The position numbers were made by a program, and so were the translations under genes. 39,859 nt of DNA. It comes from CAZEFK01 sp964511405 (GTDB lineage: Bacteria; Pseudomonadota; Alphaproteobacteria; Elsterales; Elsteraceae). The notes beneath the pieces were generated by a model. The model saw only the letters and a program-made list of their open reading frames with translations. It was not told where the DNA came from and searched no databases. Of the stretch, positions 23,865 through 31,996 are shown piece by piece (within the stretch, counting starts at the first letter, position 1; each line of letters opens with the position of its first letter). Location: the NCBI GenBank assembly GCA_964511405.1, contig CAZEFK010000041.1, positions 1-39,859 of the forward strand, read 5' to 3'.

Positions 23865-24430
23865 GGCAGGTCCTCCATGCCGTCGATGCCGAGTTCGGCG
23901 AGCCGGGCGCGCAGTGCCCGCCGGCCGCGAACCAGCAGCGACTCCAGGGCCGAGACCGAGATCGACAGCACCTCGGCCGCCTCGGTTCCGCTCAGCCCTT
24001 CATAATAGCTCAATGTCAGGGCGGCGCGCTGCCGGTCCGGCAGGCCAGCCAGTGCCTCGCCGATGCGGCGCCCGAGACTCGCGCGCTGGACCGCGTCAAG
24101 CGCATCCGGTCGCTCGTCGGGAGGATCGCCGGCATCCTCGATGGGCGCGAACCAGGGCCGCCGCCGCGCCCGGTCGATGCACAGGTTGATGACGATCCGA
24201 TAGCTCCAGGTCGAGAAGGCCGCCGTCTCGGGGCGCCAGGTCGCTGCCCCACGCCAGATCCTGAGGCACGCTTCCTGGACCACGTCCTCGGCGTCGCTGG
24301 CATTGCCCACCATCCGGGCTGCGACGGCGAGCAGCCGCTGGCCATGGCGGCGCACCAAGCCGTCGAAGGCGGCCCGGTCGCCATCAACGATTCGGACCAT
24401 CAAGGCCTGGTCGCTGTCGGCCTCGGTCAT
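23861..24430 (-). CDS. ECF sigma factor
   Basis: 189 residues with region 2 (ALMVRIVDGDRAAFDGLVRRHG, EDVVQEACLRIWRGAATWRPE, AFSTWSYRIVINLCID) and region 4 (GLPDRQRAALTLSYYEGLSGTEAAEVLSISVSALESLLVRGRRALR). ATG at 24430 is the family-typical start; a GTG at 24523 preceded by GAGGA would add 31 residues and cannot be excluded. The following two genes form its likely regulatory partners. It is not the EcfG type: no PhyR or NepR gene is adjacent. Confidence 0.9.
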   Translation of the reverse strand: MTEADSDQALMVRIVDGDRAAFDGLVRRHGQRLLAVAARMVGNASDAEDVVQEACLRIWRGAATWRPETAAFSTWSYRIVINLCIDRARRRPWFAPIEDAGDPPDERPDALDAVQRASLGRRIGEALAGLPDRQRAALTLSYYEGLSGTEAAEVLSISVSALESLLVRGRRALRARLAELGIDGMEDLP

Positions 24431-24598
24431 CACTCGGACCCGGTCGGCGCAACCGACAGGACGGCGGGTCGGCGCGAGGGAAGGGACTGCCAAGGAGGCG
24501 ATGGCTGCGGCTGCGTTGGTCACCGTTCGCGGTCCTCGAGGCAGAGTGATGCCCCTGATACGCGCTGGTCCAGCCCCTCCTGCGCGGCGCCGGCCGCG

Positions 24599-25225
24599 TC
24601 AGTTTTTCGCGATGCGCTGGCGCATGGCCTGGAGCAGCGGTTCGACCTGGCCGCCATTGCGCTGGATCACCGAGCTGAACTCCTGCTGCTCGGTCACGCT
24701 CATGCTGACGCCCTCGATGATCACGTCGATGATCTTGAGGCCGTCGTTCGGCGACTTCTGCACCCGCCAGTTGACGACCGTCGCCTGGTCGGTCCCCGGC
24801 CGGTCGACGTCGGTGGTGACCAGGGCGATGCTGTCGGACTCCATGCGTCCGCCGGTGACCTTGAACTTCTCGCCGTTGTATTCGGCGAATCGGTCGGCGT
24901 AGGTCTTGACCACCATCTGCTCGAACAGGTGCACATAATCGGCCTGCTGCTCGGGCGACAGGGTCCGCCAGTAGCGCCCCAGGGCGAAGCGGGCGATGAC
25001 GGGCACGTCGAAGGTGTCGTTGAACAGTGTTTCGAAGCGCTTCTGGCGTTCGGCCGGGCTCAGGGTCTTTTCGGTCAGGGTCTTGATCGCCTTGTCCCCC
25101 AGGTCGGTGATCAACCGGCTCGCCGGCTGGGCGATGTCATCGGCCGAGGCTGGGGCGGTCAGCGCCAGCCAAGCGCCGATCAGGCAGGCGGCGGACCGGA
25201 TCAGGGCGGCGCGGCGGGTGGGCAT
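24599..25225 (-). CDS. mlaC: MlaC/Ttg2D-type phospholipid-binding periplasmic protein
   Basis: 208 residues with a signal peptide (RSAACLIGAWLALTAPASA) and the MlaC pattern: RFETLFNDTFDVPVIARFALGRYWRTLSPEQQADYVHLFEQMVVKTYADRF (in parts: FDVPVIARFALG, LSPEQQADY), then NDGLKIIDVIIEGVSM. MlaC carries phospholipids between MlaA at the outer membrane and the MlaFEDB transporter. ATG 25225 follows a GAGGTG site. mlaA itself is at 32.0 kb; the transporter genes are not in the window. A related protein, HpnM, lies at 35.9 kb. Confidence 0.88.
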   Translation of the reverse strand: MPTRRAALIRSAACLIGAWLALTAPASADDIAQPASRLITDLGDKAIKTLTEKTLSPAERQKRFETLFNDTFDVPVIARFALGRYWRTLSPEQQADYVHLFEQMVVKTYADRFAEYNGEKFKVTGGRMESDSIALVTTDVDRPGTDQATVVNWRVQKSPNDGLKIIDVIIEGVSMSVTEQQEFSSVIQRNGGQVEPLLQAMRQRIAKN

Positions 25226-25430
25226 GCGGACGACACCTCGGGGTGGTCAGGAACAGGGCCCCGCGTCGACAGGGCCGACCGGCGCGCTGCGTATTGGCAA
25301 GCGAGATCGGCCATTCGTCAACCCCGGCAAACATATAGCGGGCATCCCGTCCAACGCGGGTGCTGCCGGGCGGTCAGACGGACCGCTTGTCGCAGGCGGC
25401 CGCCCGACTCCGTGCGGCCTATACAATCCC

Positions 25431-25446
25431 ATAAGGATATCTTTAT
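25431..25446. promoter_or_regulatory. palindromic operator candidate before the ArsR-methyltransferase gene
   Basis: ATAAGGATATCTTTAT is a 16-base near-palindrome (14 of 16 positions match) about 40 bases before the start codon. From memory, ArsR-family methionine-cycle regulators (SahR type) bind ATAAAGATATC-like palindromes in alphaproteobacteria. Binding is not shown. Confidence 0.5.
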
Positions 25447-25485
25447 ATGTGAGAACGGAGTCGCCGGCAGGAGGTTAACTAAGGC

Positions 25486-26472
25486 ATGGAGGACGTTCTG
25501 GCCTGCCTCAGGGCGGCAGCGGAGCCGACGCGGCTCAGGCTGCTGGTGCTGTGCGCCCGCGCCGAGCTGACGGTCAGCGAGTTCACCCAGATCCTGGGCC
25601 AAAGCCAGCCGCGCGTCTCGCGCCATCTGAAGCTGCTGTGCGACGCCGGTCTGCTCGACCGCTTCCGCGAGGGCGCTTGGGCCTTCTATCGCCTGGCGCA
25701 GCGCGGACGCGCCGCCGCCATCGCGGCCAGCCTGGTCGACATGGTGCCCGCCGACGATCCCATGCTGGCGCTCGACCTGGAGCGCCTGGAGGCGGTGCGT
25801 CGGCAGCGGGCGGCGCTGGCCTCGGCCTATTTCCGTGACAATGCCGCCGAGTGGAGCCGGATCCGCGCGATGCACATCGACGAGGCCGAGGTCGAGCGAG
25901 TGCTGGCCGCGCGCTTCGGCGACGGCCCGGTCGCCGACTACCTGGACCTCGGCACCGGCACCGGCCGCCTGATCGAGCTGTTCGGGCCACGGGTCGAGCG
26001 CGCGATCGGAATCGATTCCAGCCGCGAGATGCTGACCGTCGCGCGCGCGGCGCTGGAGCGGGCGGGCCTTGCCCATTGCAGCGTGCGCCAGGGCGACCTC
26101 TACCAGCTGCCCTTCGCCGCCCTCTCCTTCGACTTGGTGACCGTCCACCAGGTGCTGCATTTCCTGGACGATCCCGAAGCGGCCGTGCGCGAGGCCGTGC
26201 GCGTGCTGCGCCCCGGCGGCCGTCTGCTGATCGTGGATTTCGCGCCGCACCAGCTGGAGGACCTGCGCGAGCGTTATGCCCACCGCCGGCTCGGTTTCCG
26301 CGATTCCGAGGTTGCGGCCTGGTGTGCCGGTGCCGGCCTGGTTGCCGACCCCGCCGTGCATCTGGCCGGCGGCGAGCTCACCGTAACCGTGTGGTCGGCC
26401 GTGCGCCCGGCGGCGCCCGCCGACATCCAATTCGATCCGTCTGTCCCGCAACGTCGACCGGAGCCCGTCTGA
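25486..26472 (+). CDS. ArsR-type regulator fused to a SAM-dependent methyltransferase domain
   Basis: 328 residues. The N-terminal winged helix-turn-helix (about 1-95) has LRAAAEPTRLRLLVLCARAELTVSEF and SQPRVSRHLKLLCDAGLL. The C-terminal methyltransferase (about 130-310) has motif I YLDLGTGTGRLIEL, then GIDSSREML, and VREAVRVLRPGGRLLIVDF. AGGAGG lies 11 bases upstream. The fused methyltransferase domain would bind S-adenosylmethionine or S-adenosylhomocysteine; together with the adjacent metF it fits a sensor of the methionine cycle. No arsenic-binding cysteine pair is visible in the DNA-binding domain. Confidence 0.9.
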   Translation: MEDVLACLRAAAEPTRLRLLVLCARAELTVSEFTQILGQSQPRVSRHLKLLCDAGLLDRFREGAWAFYRLAQRGRAAAIAASLVDMVPADDPMLALDLERLEAVRRQRAALASAYFRDNAAEWSRIRAMHIDEAEVERVLAARFGDGPVADYLDLGTGTGRLIELFGPRVERAIGIDSSREMLTVARAALERAGLAHCSVRQGDLYQLPFAALSFDLVTVHQVLHFLDDPEAAVREAVRVLRPGGRLLIVDFAPHQLEDLRERYAHRRLGFRDSEVAAWCAGAGLVADPAVHLAGGELTVTVWSAVRPAAPADIQFDPSVPQRRPEPV

Positions 26473-27359
26473 TGGCCCTTTCCGACCTGACCGCGCCCGA
26501 CATCAGCGTCAGTTTCGAGTTCTTCCCGCCGAAAACGCCCGAGATGGAGGCGAGCCTGTGGCGGGCGATCGAGCGGCTGGCGCCGCTTAGGCCGGCCTTC
26601 GTGTCCGTCACCTATGGCGCCGGCGGCACCACGCGCGAGCGCACCCACACCACGGTGCGCCGCCTGCGCGCCGAGACCGACCTGGAGCCGGCCGCGCACC
26701 TGACCTGCGTCGGCGCCTCCCGCGCCGAGATCGACGCCGTGGCGCGCAGCTACCAGGCGGTCGGCGTGCGCCACCTGGTGGCGCTGCGCGGCGATCCGCC
26801 GGCCGGCGTCGAACGCTACGAGCCCCATCCCGACGGCTATCCCTATGCCGTCGACCTGGTCGCCGGCCTGGCCCGGATCGGCGGCTTCGAGATCAGTGTC
26901 GCCGCCTATCCCGAGACCCATCCGGCCGCCGTCAGCGCCGACGCCGACCTCGACAACCTGAAGCGCAAGATCGATGCCGGAGCGTCGCGCGCCATCACCA
27001 ACTTCTTTTTCGAGGCCGCGACCTACGAGCGCTTCCTGGAGCGGGTGCATCGCGCTTGCATCGCCGTGCCGATCGTGCCGGGCCTGATGCCGATCTCGAA
27101 TTTTGCGCAGATCTGCAAGTTCTCGGCGGCCTGCGGCATCTCGGTGCCCGCCTCGCTGCACCGGGTGTTCGACGGCCTGGACGGCGACCCCGACACCCGG
27201 CGGCTGGTCGCGGCCTCGGTGGCGGCCGAGCAGGTCATGGCGTTGCGCGCCCTGGGCTGCCGCGAGTTCCACTTCTATACGCTGAACCGGGCCGAGCTGG
27301 TGCTGGCGCTCTGCCACCGGCTGGGGATCAAGCCGCAGCCGGCCGCTGCCGCGGCGTGA
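26472..27359 (+). CDS. metF: methylenetetrahydrofolate reductase
   Basis: 295 residues, the usual MetF length. It has SVSFEFFPPKT with the catalytic glutamate, FVSVTYGAGGTTRERT, HLTCVGASRAEID and LVALRGDPPAG, then AYPETHPAA, ITNFFFEAATYERF, VPGLMPISNF and FHFYTLNRAELVLAL. FAD enzyme reducing 5,10-methylene-THF to 5-methyl-THF for methionine synthesis. The ATG shares one base with the regulator stop (TGATG), so translation is coupled. No metH is seen in the window. Confidence 0.95.
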   Translation: MALSDLTAPDISVSFEFFPPKTPEMEASLWRAIERLAPLRPAFVSVTYGAGGTTRERTHTTVRRLRAETDLEPAAHLTCVGASRAEIDAVARSYQAVGVRHLVALRGDPPAGVERYEPHPDGYPYAVDLVAGLARIGGFEISVAAYPETHPAAVSADADLDNLKRKIDAGASRAITNFFFEAATYERFLERVHRACIAVPIVPGLMPISNFAQICKFSAACGISVPASLHRVFDGLDGDPDTRRLVAASVAAEQVMALRALGCREFHFYTLNRAELVLALCHRLGIKPQPAAAAA

Positions 27360-27415
27360 GCGGAATCTGGTTGGCGCTGCCCCGATATCCTGTATGAGGA
27401 TGCCGGGCTGACCAC

Positions 27416-27440
27416 CACGGCTGGAATGTGGCCAGCCGTG
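27416..27440. other. stem-loop directly upstream of rmuC
   Basis: CACGGCTGG (27416-27424) and CCAGCCGTG (27432-27440) form a perfect 9-base stem with a seven-base loop, ending three bases before the rmuC GGGAGG site (27443-27448). It could terminate the metF transcript, but has no T tract, or it may affect rmuC translation. Confidence 0.6.
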
Positions 27441-27453
27441 ATGGGAGGTCCGG

Positions 27454-28758
27454 ATGGATCCTGCGGTCCTGCTCGCCGCCAACCTGGTCCTGTCGGCGCT
27501 GGCACTGGCCGGCGTCGTGCTGCTGTGGCTGCGCCGGCCCGAGGCGCCGTCGCTGGAACCGGTCGAGCGTGGCCTGGAGCGGGTCGAACGGACCTTGCGC
27601 GCCGAGCTCGACCGCGCCCGCGGCGATGCCGCCGACGGCGGCCGGGCGTTGCGCGAGGAGGTGGCCGGCAGCCTGGGCCAGCTCTCCGAAGACCTGCGCC
27701 GGACCACGATTCTCACGGCCGACCTGCTCAAGGACCGGCTGGTGTGGATGACCGATCAGCTCAACGCCATGAGCGCGACCAGCCAGGCCGGGCAGGACAG
27801 CCTGCGCCGCTCGGTCGAGGGCCGCCTCGACGCGCTCGGCGCCGACACCCTGGCCAAGCTCGAGGCGATGCGCGCGACCGTCGACGAGAAGCTGCAGGGC
27901 ACGCTGGAGCGCCGGCTGGGCGAGAGCTTCGCCCTGGTCAGCCAACGCCTCGAGGAGGTCCATCGCGGTCTGGGCGAGATGCAGAGCCTGGCGGTCGGCG
28001 TCGGCGACCTGAAGCGCGTGCTGAGCAATGTCAAGGTCCGCGGCGGCTGGGGCGAGGTGCAGCTGGGTGCGCTGCTGGAGCAGATGCTGAGCACCGAGCA
28101 GGTGGTGCGCAACGCCCGGCCCCGGCCCGAGAGCCAGGAGGTGGTGGAGTTTGCCGTCCGGCTGCCCGGGCGCGATGGCTCGACGGTGCTGCTGCCGATC
28201 GACGCCAAGTTCCCGCGCGAGGACTATGAGCGTCTGGTCGAGGCCGCCGAGCGCGCCGACGCCGAGGCCGTCGAGCTGTGGACCCGGGCGCTGGAGCAGC
28301 GGGTCCGGACCGAGGCCCGGCGCCTGGCCCAGAAATATGTGAACCCGCCGGTCACCACCGACTTTGCGCTCCTGTTCCTGCCGACCGAGGGGCTCTACGC
28401 GGAGGTGCTGCGCCGGCCTGGCCTGACCGACCAGCTGCAGCAGCAGTTCCGGGTCTCGGTGGTCGGCCCGACCACCCTCGGCGCACTGCTCAACAGCCTG
28501 CAGATGGGCTTCCGCACGCTGGCGATCGAGCAGCGCTCGGCCGAGGTGTGGGCGGTGCTGGGGGCGGTGAAGACCGAGTTCCAGAAGTTCGGCGACGTCA
28601 TCGACAAGGTGCGCAAGAAGCTGGGCGAGGCCAGCACGGCCATCGACGACGTCTCGACCCGCACCCGCGCCATCGACCGCCGCCTGCGCACGGTCGAGAC
28701 AATCGAGGCCATCGAGGTCGCCCAGCTGCCGTCGGCGGTTGGTGCCGACGGCAACTAA
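27454..28758 (+). CDS. rmuC: RmuC family protein (DNA recombination)
   Basis: 434 residues. An N-terminal membrane segment (LAANLVLSALALAGVVLLWL) is followed by a coiled coil up to about residue 190 and the RmuC core: VLSNVKVRGGWGEVQLGALLEQ, LPIDAKFPREDYERL, DFALLFLPTEGLYAEVL and VVGPTTLGALLNSLQMGFRTLAIEQRS. RmuC limits inversions at short inverted repeats and has a nuclease-like fold. GGGAGG precedes the ATG with normal spacing. Confidence 0.94.
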   Translation: MDPAVLLAANLVLSALALAGVVLLWLRRPEAPSLEPVERGLERVERTLRAELDRARGDAADGGRALREEVAGSLGQLSEDLRRTTILTADLLKDRLVWMTDQLNAMSATSQAGQDSLRRSVEGRLDALGADTLAKLEAMRATVDEKLQGTLERRLGESFALVSQRLEEVHRGLGEMQSLAVGVGDLKRVLSNVKVRGGWGEVQLGALLEQMLSTEQVVRNARPRPESQEVVEFAVRLPGRDGSTVLLPIDAKFPREDYERLVEAAERADAEAVELWTRALEQRVRTEARRLAQKYVNPPVTTDFALLFLPTEGLYAEVLRRPGLTDQLQQQFRVSVVGPTTLGALLNSLQMGFRTLAIEQRSAEVWAVLGAVKTEFQKFGDVIDKVRKKLGEASTAIDDVSTRTRAIDRRLRTVETIEAIEVAQLPSAVGADGN

Positions 28759-28776
28759 GTCCCAGCTAAGCCGGCG

Positions 28777-29400
28777 TCAGCGGGCGGACACCATCGGGCG
28801 CGTGGCGGCGTGGACGAACATGTCCAGATGCGACTGCAGGGCCGGCAAGGTGCGCCGCGCGAACGCCTTCAGGGTCGGATCGTCGCCGTTCTGGGCTTCG
28901 ACCTGGAACAGGGCGACGGCCATGCGGTGCTCGGCGACCTGGTCCTTGACATACTCCCGGTCGAAATTGGCGCCGTTGAGCGATGCCAGGATGTCATAGG
29001 CGACCTGATGGCCATGGTCGGGGGCGCCCGGCGGCTGTACGCCCTTGGCCTGCGCCAGCTGGATCAGCTCTTGGTTGGCGGCGCTGTGGTCCTGGACCAT
29101 GCGGGTGCCGAGGTCGCGGACCATCGGGCTGGTGGCCCGGCCCTGGGCCAGTTGGCCGAGTTGCACTTCCGAGGTGCCGCCATAGGCGGCCTGGAAGATG
29201 AAGCTGACGTCGGCCGCGGACAGGCTGGTCATCGACGACGCCGGTGCCGACGACGCCGGTGCCGCCGCCGGCGCGCTGCCGCCATAGGTCGGCGCCGCGG
29301 TCGTGCTGGTGCTGGCGCCGCTGGTCGTATAGCCATTGTCGCTGCAGGCGCCCAGCGCCAGGACCGCAGCGCTCGCTGCGCCCAACCAGAGAGTGCGCAT
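28777..29400 (-). CDS. DUF4142 lipoprotein (stress-associated)
   Basis: 207 residues. A lipoprotein signal ends in LGACS, then an Ala/Ser/Thr-rich spacer and a DUF4142 ferritin-like helical domain: SFIFQAAYGGTSEVQLGQLAQGRATSPMVRDLGTRMVQDHSAANQEL. AAGGAGA lies before the ATG at 29400. An EcfG-type promoter is found at 29444-29468; DUF4142 genes are common EcfG-regulon members in alphaproteobacteria. Function in the envelope is unknown. Confidence 0.88.
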   Translation of the reverse strand: MRTLWLGAASAAVLALGACSDNGYTTSGASTSTTAAPTYGGSAPAAAPASSAPASSMTSLSAADVSFIFQAAYGGTSEVQLGQLAQGRATSPMVRDLGTRMVQDHSAANQELIQLAQAKGVQPPGAPDHGHQVAYDILASLNGANFDREYVKDQVAEHRMAVALFQVEAQNGDDPTLKAFARRTLPALQSHLDMFVHAATRPMVSAR

Positions 29401-29418
29401 CGCGTGTCTCCTTCGACG

Positions 29419-29913
29419 ATGACGGCAAGGATTGTGACGGCGAAACGGCATCCGCATGACCAGGTTCCACCCCCGCGCGCCGACCGGGGCCCTGGCCGGG
29501 GCTATGCCACCCGGTCGGCGGCGGTGCTGTGGGCCGGCCCGACGCTCGGCCTGACGATGCTGGGCGCCGCGACGCTGCTGGGCCTGGCCGGCCGCCTCGC
29601 CCAGCGGCTGGCAACCGACATGGCCGATCCGCAGCAGCTCGCGGCGGCCGCGGCCGCGCTGGCCGCCCTCGCCCTGGGCCTGTGGCTCGCCCGGCGGCTG
29701 CGGCTGGAGCGGCATCTCCGCCTGGCGGCGGCGGCGCCGCTGGTTGCGCTGCTCAGCCTCGGCACCGAGGGCCTGCAGCGCCGGTGCGCGGCGCTGGTCG
29801 ACGGGCTGCCCGGCAGCATCGCGGCGGCGCTGCTGGCCGCCCTGGTCGCCGGAACGGCGCTCGGCCTGTTGCTCGGCTTCGCCGGCCAGGGGCTGATCCG
29901 GCGCGCCCGCTAG
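29419..29913 (+). CDS. small polytopic membrane protein upstream of hpnI
   Basis: 164 residues with about four hydrophobic segments: AAVLWAGPTLGLTMLGAATLLGL, LAAAAAALAALALGLWLA, LRLAAAAPLVALLSLG and SIAAALLAALVAGTALGLLLG. No family recognised. The start may be ATG 29419 or GTG 29434; no clear ribosome-binding site. It ends 17 bases before hpnI, so cotranscription is likely and a role in hopanoid side-chain assembly or transport is possible. Confidence 0.58.
   Translation: MTARIVTAKRHPHDQVPPPRADRGPGRGYATRSAAVLWAGPTLGLTMLGAATLLGLAGRLAQRLATDMADPQQLAAAAAALAALALGLWLARRLRLERHLRLAAAAPLVALLSLGTEGLQRRCAALVDGLPGSIAAALLAALVAGTALGLLLGFAGQGLIRRAR
29444..29468 (-). promoter_or_regulatory. EcfG-type general stress promoter before the DUF4142 gene
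   Basis: On the minus strand GGAAC (29468-29464), 16 bases, CGTT (29447-29444): an exact match to the EcfG consensus with the usual spacing. A start about 35 bases before the ATG at 29400 would follow. The site lies in the first codons of the divergent membrane-protein gene. Confidence 0.75.
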
Positions 29914-29930
29914 GCGCACCGGCCCCCTCC

Positions 29931-31094
29931 ATGGTCGGCGGGTTCGGTCTGATCCAGGCGCTGCTGCTGGTGCCGGTTCTGGGTGGCACCGTCTACGGTG
30001 CCCTGTGCGCGGTGACAGCCTGGCGCTTCGCGCGCCTGACGCGGCGGCCGCACGCGCCGCCGGCCGGCGGCTGGCCGGCGGTCACGGTGCTCAAGCCCTG
30101 CTTCGGCACCGAGAAGACATTGCTCGAGAACCTGCGCAGCACCTGCCGCCAGGACTATCCCGACTACCAGGTGGTGCTGTCGGCGCAGCGCCTCGACGAT
30201 CCGTGCCTGCCGGTTCTGCGCCAGGTCGCGGCCGAGTTCCCCGACCGCGTGACCCTGGCGATCGCCGACGCCGAGCCGCAGGTCAACGGCAAGGTCCAGA
30301 ACCTGCTGATCGGGCTGGCGGCGGCGCGCAATCCGGTCCTGGTGATCAGCGACAGCGACGTCATTCCGGCGCCGGATTATCTCAAGGCCATCGTGGCCCC
30401 CCTGGGCGACCCCGGCGTCGGGCTCGCCTGCACCTTCTACCGCGCGACCCGGGCCGAGCGCTGGTTCGAGCGCCTGGAGCTGTTGACGCTCAACGCCGAC
30501 TTCACGGCCAACCTGATCTTCGCCGACGCCACCGGCGCCTCGGATTTCTGCCTGGGCGCCTCGACCGCGATCGCGCGTCAGACCCTGGAGCGGATCGGCG
30601 GTCTGGCCTCGTTCGCCGAGTACCTGGTCGAGGACTATGAGATGGGCCGGCGGGTCCGCCGCGCCGGGCTCCGGGTCGCCCACGTCCCCTATGTCGTCGA
30701 CATGGTGATCGACCTGACGCAGTGGCGGCAGTGGTGGAATCATCAGGTCTACTGGGACCAGAACACCCGGATCGCGCGGCCGGGCGGCTTCCTCGTCACC
30801 GTCCTGACCAAGGCGGTGCCGTTCGCGCTGCTGTTCGCCCTGGCGCGGCTGGCCGACCCGCTCGGCCTGGCGGTGGCGGCCGCGGCGATCCTGTGGCGCC
30901 TGGCGACCGCTGCGGTGGTCCTGGCGGCCGCCTTGCGCGACCGCGCGGGCCTGGCCAGCATCCTGCTGCTGCCGGTGCGCGACGTTGTCGGGCTGGCGGT
31001 GTGGGTGGCGGCGCTGCGGCGCCGGCACTTCGTATGGCGCGGCCGCCGCTATGGTCTCGGCCCCCATGGCCGGATCCTGCCCTATGCCCGCTGA
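29931..31094 (+). CDS. hpnI: hopanoid-associated glycosyltransferase HpnI
   Basis: 387 residues. An N-terminal membrane segment (LIQALLLVPVLGGTVYGALCAV) is followed by a GT2/GT21-like domain: PAVTVLKPCFGTEKTLLENL, DYPDYQVVLS, VNGKVQNLLIGLAAA, VISDSDVIPAPDYL (DSD metal site), FCLGASTAIARQTLERIGG and YLVEDYEMGRRV. C-terminal membrane segments complete the pattern. HpnI adds N-acetylglucosamine to bacteriohopanetetrol at the inner membrane. Its start lies 17 bases after the upstream membrane gene; the stop overlaps hpnK by 11 bases. Confidence 0.85.
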   Translation: MVGGFGLIQALLLVPVLGGTVYGALCAVTAWRFARLTRRPHAPPAGGWPAVTVLKPCFGTEKTLLENLRSTCRQDYPDYQVVLSAQRLDDPCLPVLRQVAAEFPDRVTLAIADAEPQVNGKVQNLLIGLAAARNPVLVISDSDVIPAPDYLKAIVAPLGDPGVGLACTFYRATRAERWFERLELLTLNADFTANLIFADATGASDFCLGASTAIARQTLERIGGLASFAEYLVEDYEMGRRVRRAGLRVAHVPYVVDMVIDLTQWRQWWNHQVYWDQNTRIARPGGFLVTVLTKAVPFALLFALARLADPLGLAVAAAAILWRLATAAVVLAAALRDRAGLASILLLPVRDVVGLAVWVAALRRRHFVWRGRRYGLGPHGRILPYAR

Positions 31095-31941
31095 GCGCCG
31101 GCTGATCGTCACCGCCGACGATTTCGGCCTGACCGAGAGCGTCAACGAGGCGGTGGAGCGGGCGCATCGCGACGGCATCCTGACCGCGGCCAGCCTCATG
31201 GTCGGCGCCCCGGCCGCAGCCGACGCGGTGCGGCGGGCACAGCGGATGCCCGGTTTGGGCGTCGGATTGCACCTGACCCTAGTCAACGGCCGCGCGGTGC
31301 TGCCGCCCTCGGCCTTGCCGGCGATTGCGCCGGCGGGCGAGCTGCCGGCCAGCTTGGGCGGTGCCGGCATGCGCTATTTCTTCGATCCCCGCGCTCGCCG
31401 CGAGCTCGCCGCCGAGATCCGCGCCCAGTTCGAGGCGTTCCGCGCCACCGGCCTGGATCTCGACCACGTCAACGCCCATTGCCACTTCCACCTGCACCCG
31501 ACCGTGCTGGGCCTGGTGCTGCGGATCGGACCCGCCTATGGCCTGCGCGCGATGCGGCTGCCGCTGGAGGGCCGCGGCGATCCGGCGCTGCGGCCGTGGC
31601 TGGCCTGGCTCCGCCGGCGGCTGCGGCGGGCCGGCGTCCTGTGCAACGACCACCTGCTCGGTCTGGCCACGACCGGCCGGATGACCGAAGCCGTGGTGCT
31701 GGACCTGATCGAGCGGCTGCCCGCGGGCGTCAGCGAGCTTTATTTCCACCCGGCGACGCGCCGCGATGCCGAGCTCGTGCGCCGGATGCCGGACTACCAG
31801 CACGACCAGGAGCTGGCCGCCCTGACCAGCCCCGCCGTCGCGGCCCGGCTTCGGGAGCTGGGGGTGGTGCGGACGACCTTCCGCGAACTTGACATCCCGC
31901 ACATGCGGGGGGGTTCGCAGAATTCGTCGTCAATGCTATAG
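31084..31941 (+). CDS. hpnK: hopanoid-associated deacetylase HpnK (YdjC/ChbG family)
   Basis: 285 residues. The metal and catalytic residues of the YdjC fold are visible: LIVTADDFGLTESVNEAV (aspartates), GVGLHLTLVNG and VNAHCHFHLHP (histidines), ELYFHPATR. HpnK removes the acetyl group after HpnI action, in bacteriohopanetetrol cyclitol ether biosynthesis. The third enzyme of that route, radical SAM HpnJ, is not in the window. ATG at 31084 overlaps the end of hpnI by 11 bases. Confidence 0.88.
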   Translation: MPAERRLIVTADDFGLTESVNEAVERAHRDGILTAASLMVGAPAAADAVRRAQRMPGLGVGLHLTLVNGRAVLPPSALPAIAPAGELPASLGGAGMRYFFDPRARRELAAEIRAQFEAFRATGLDLDHVNAHCHFHLHPTVLGLVLRIGPAYGLRAMRLPLEGRGDPALRPWLAWLRRRLRRAGVLCNDHLLGLATTGRMTEAVVLDLIERLPAGVSELYFHPATRRDAELVRRMPDYQHDQELAALTSPAVAARLRELGVVRTTFRELDIPHMRGGSQNSSSML

Positions 31942-31996
31942 GGTTCGGCCGCCGCCCGCCCGGGTGGCGTGCGACCGAGGAGTGGGGGCTGGCAGC

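Noticed and set aside
25250..25275. GGAAC near 25250 considered as another EcfG promoter.
   Set aside because: No CGTT follows at 16 or 17 bases and the direction does not lead to a gene start.
24344..25570. Long open frame on the plus strand opposite the ECF sigma factor and mlaC genes.
   Set aside because: It has no ribosome-binding site or family motif and mirrors the codon structure of the minus-strand genes, as expected in 70% G+C DNA.
28759..28776. Rho-independent terminator between the convergent rmuC and DUF4142 genes.
   Set aside because: Only 18 bases lie between the stops; the weak pairing of CCGACGG with CCGGCGTC has no T tract.
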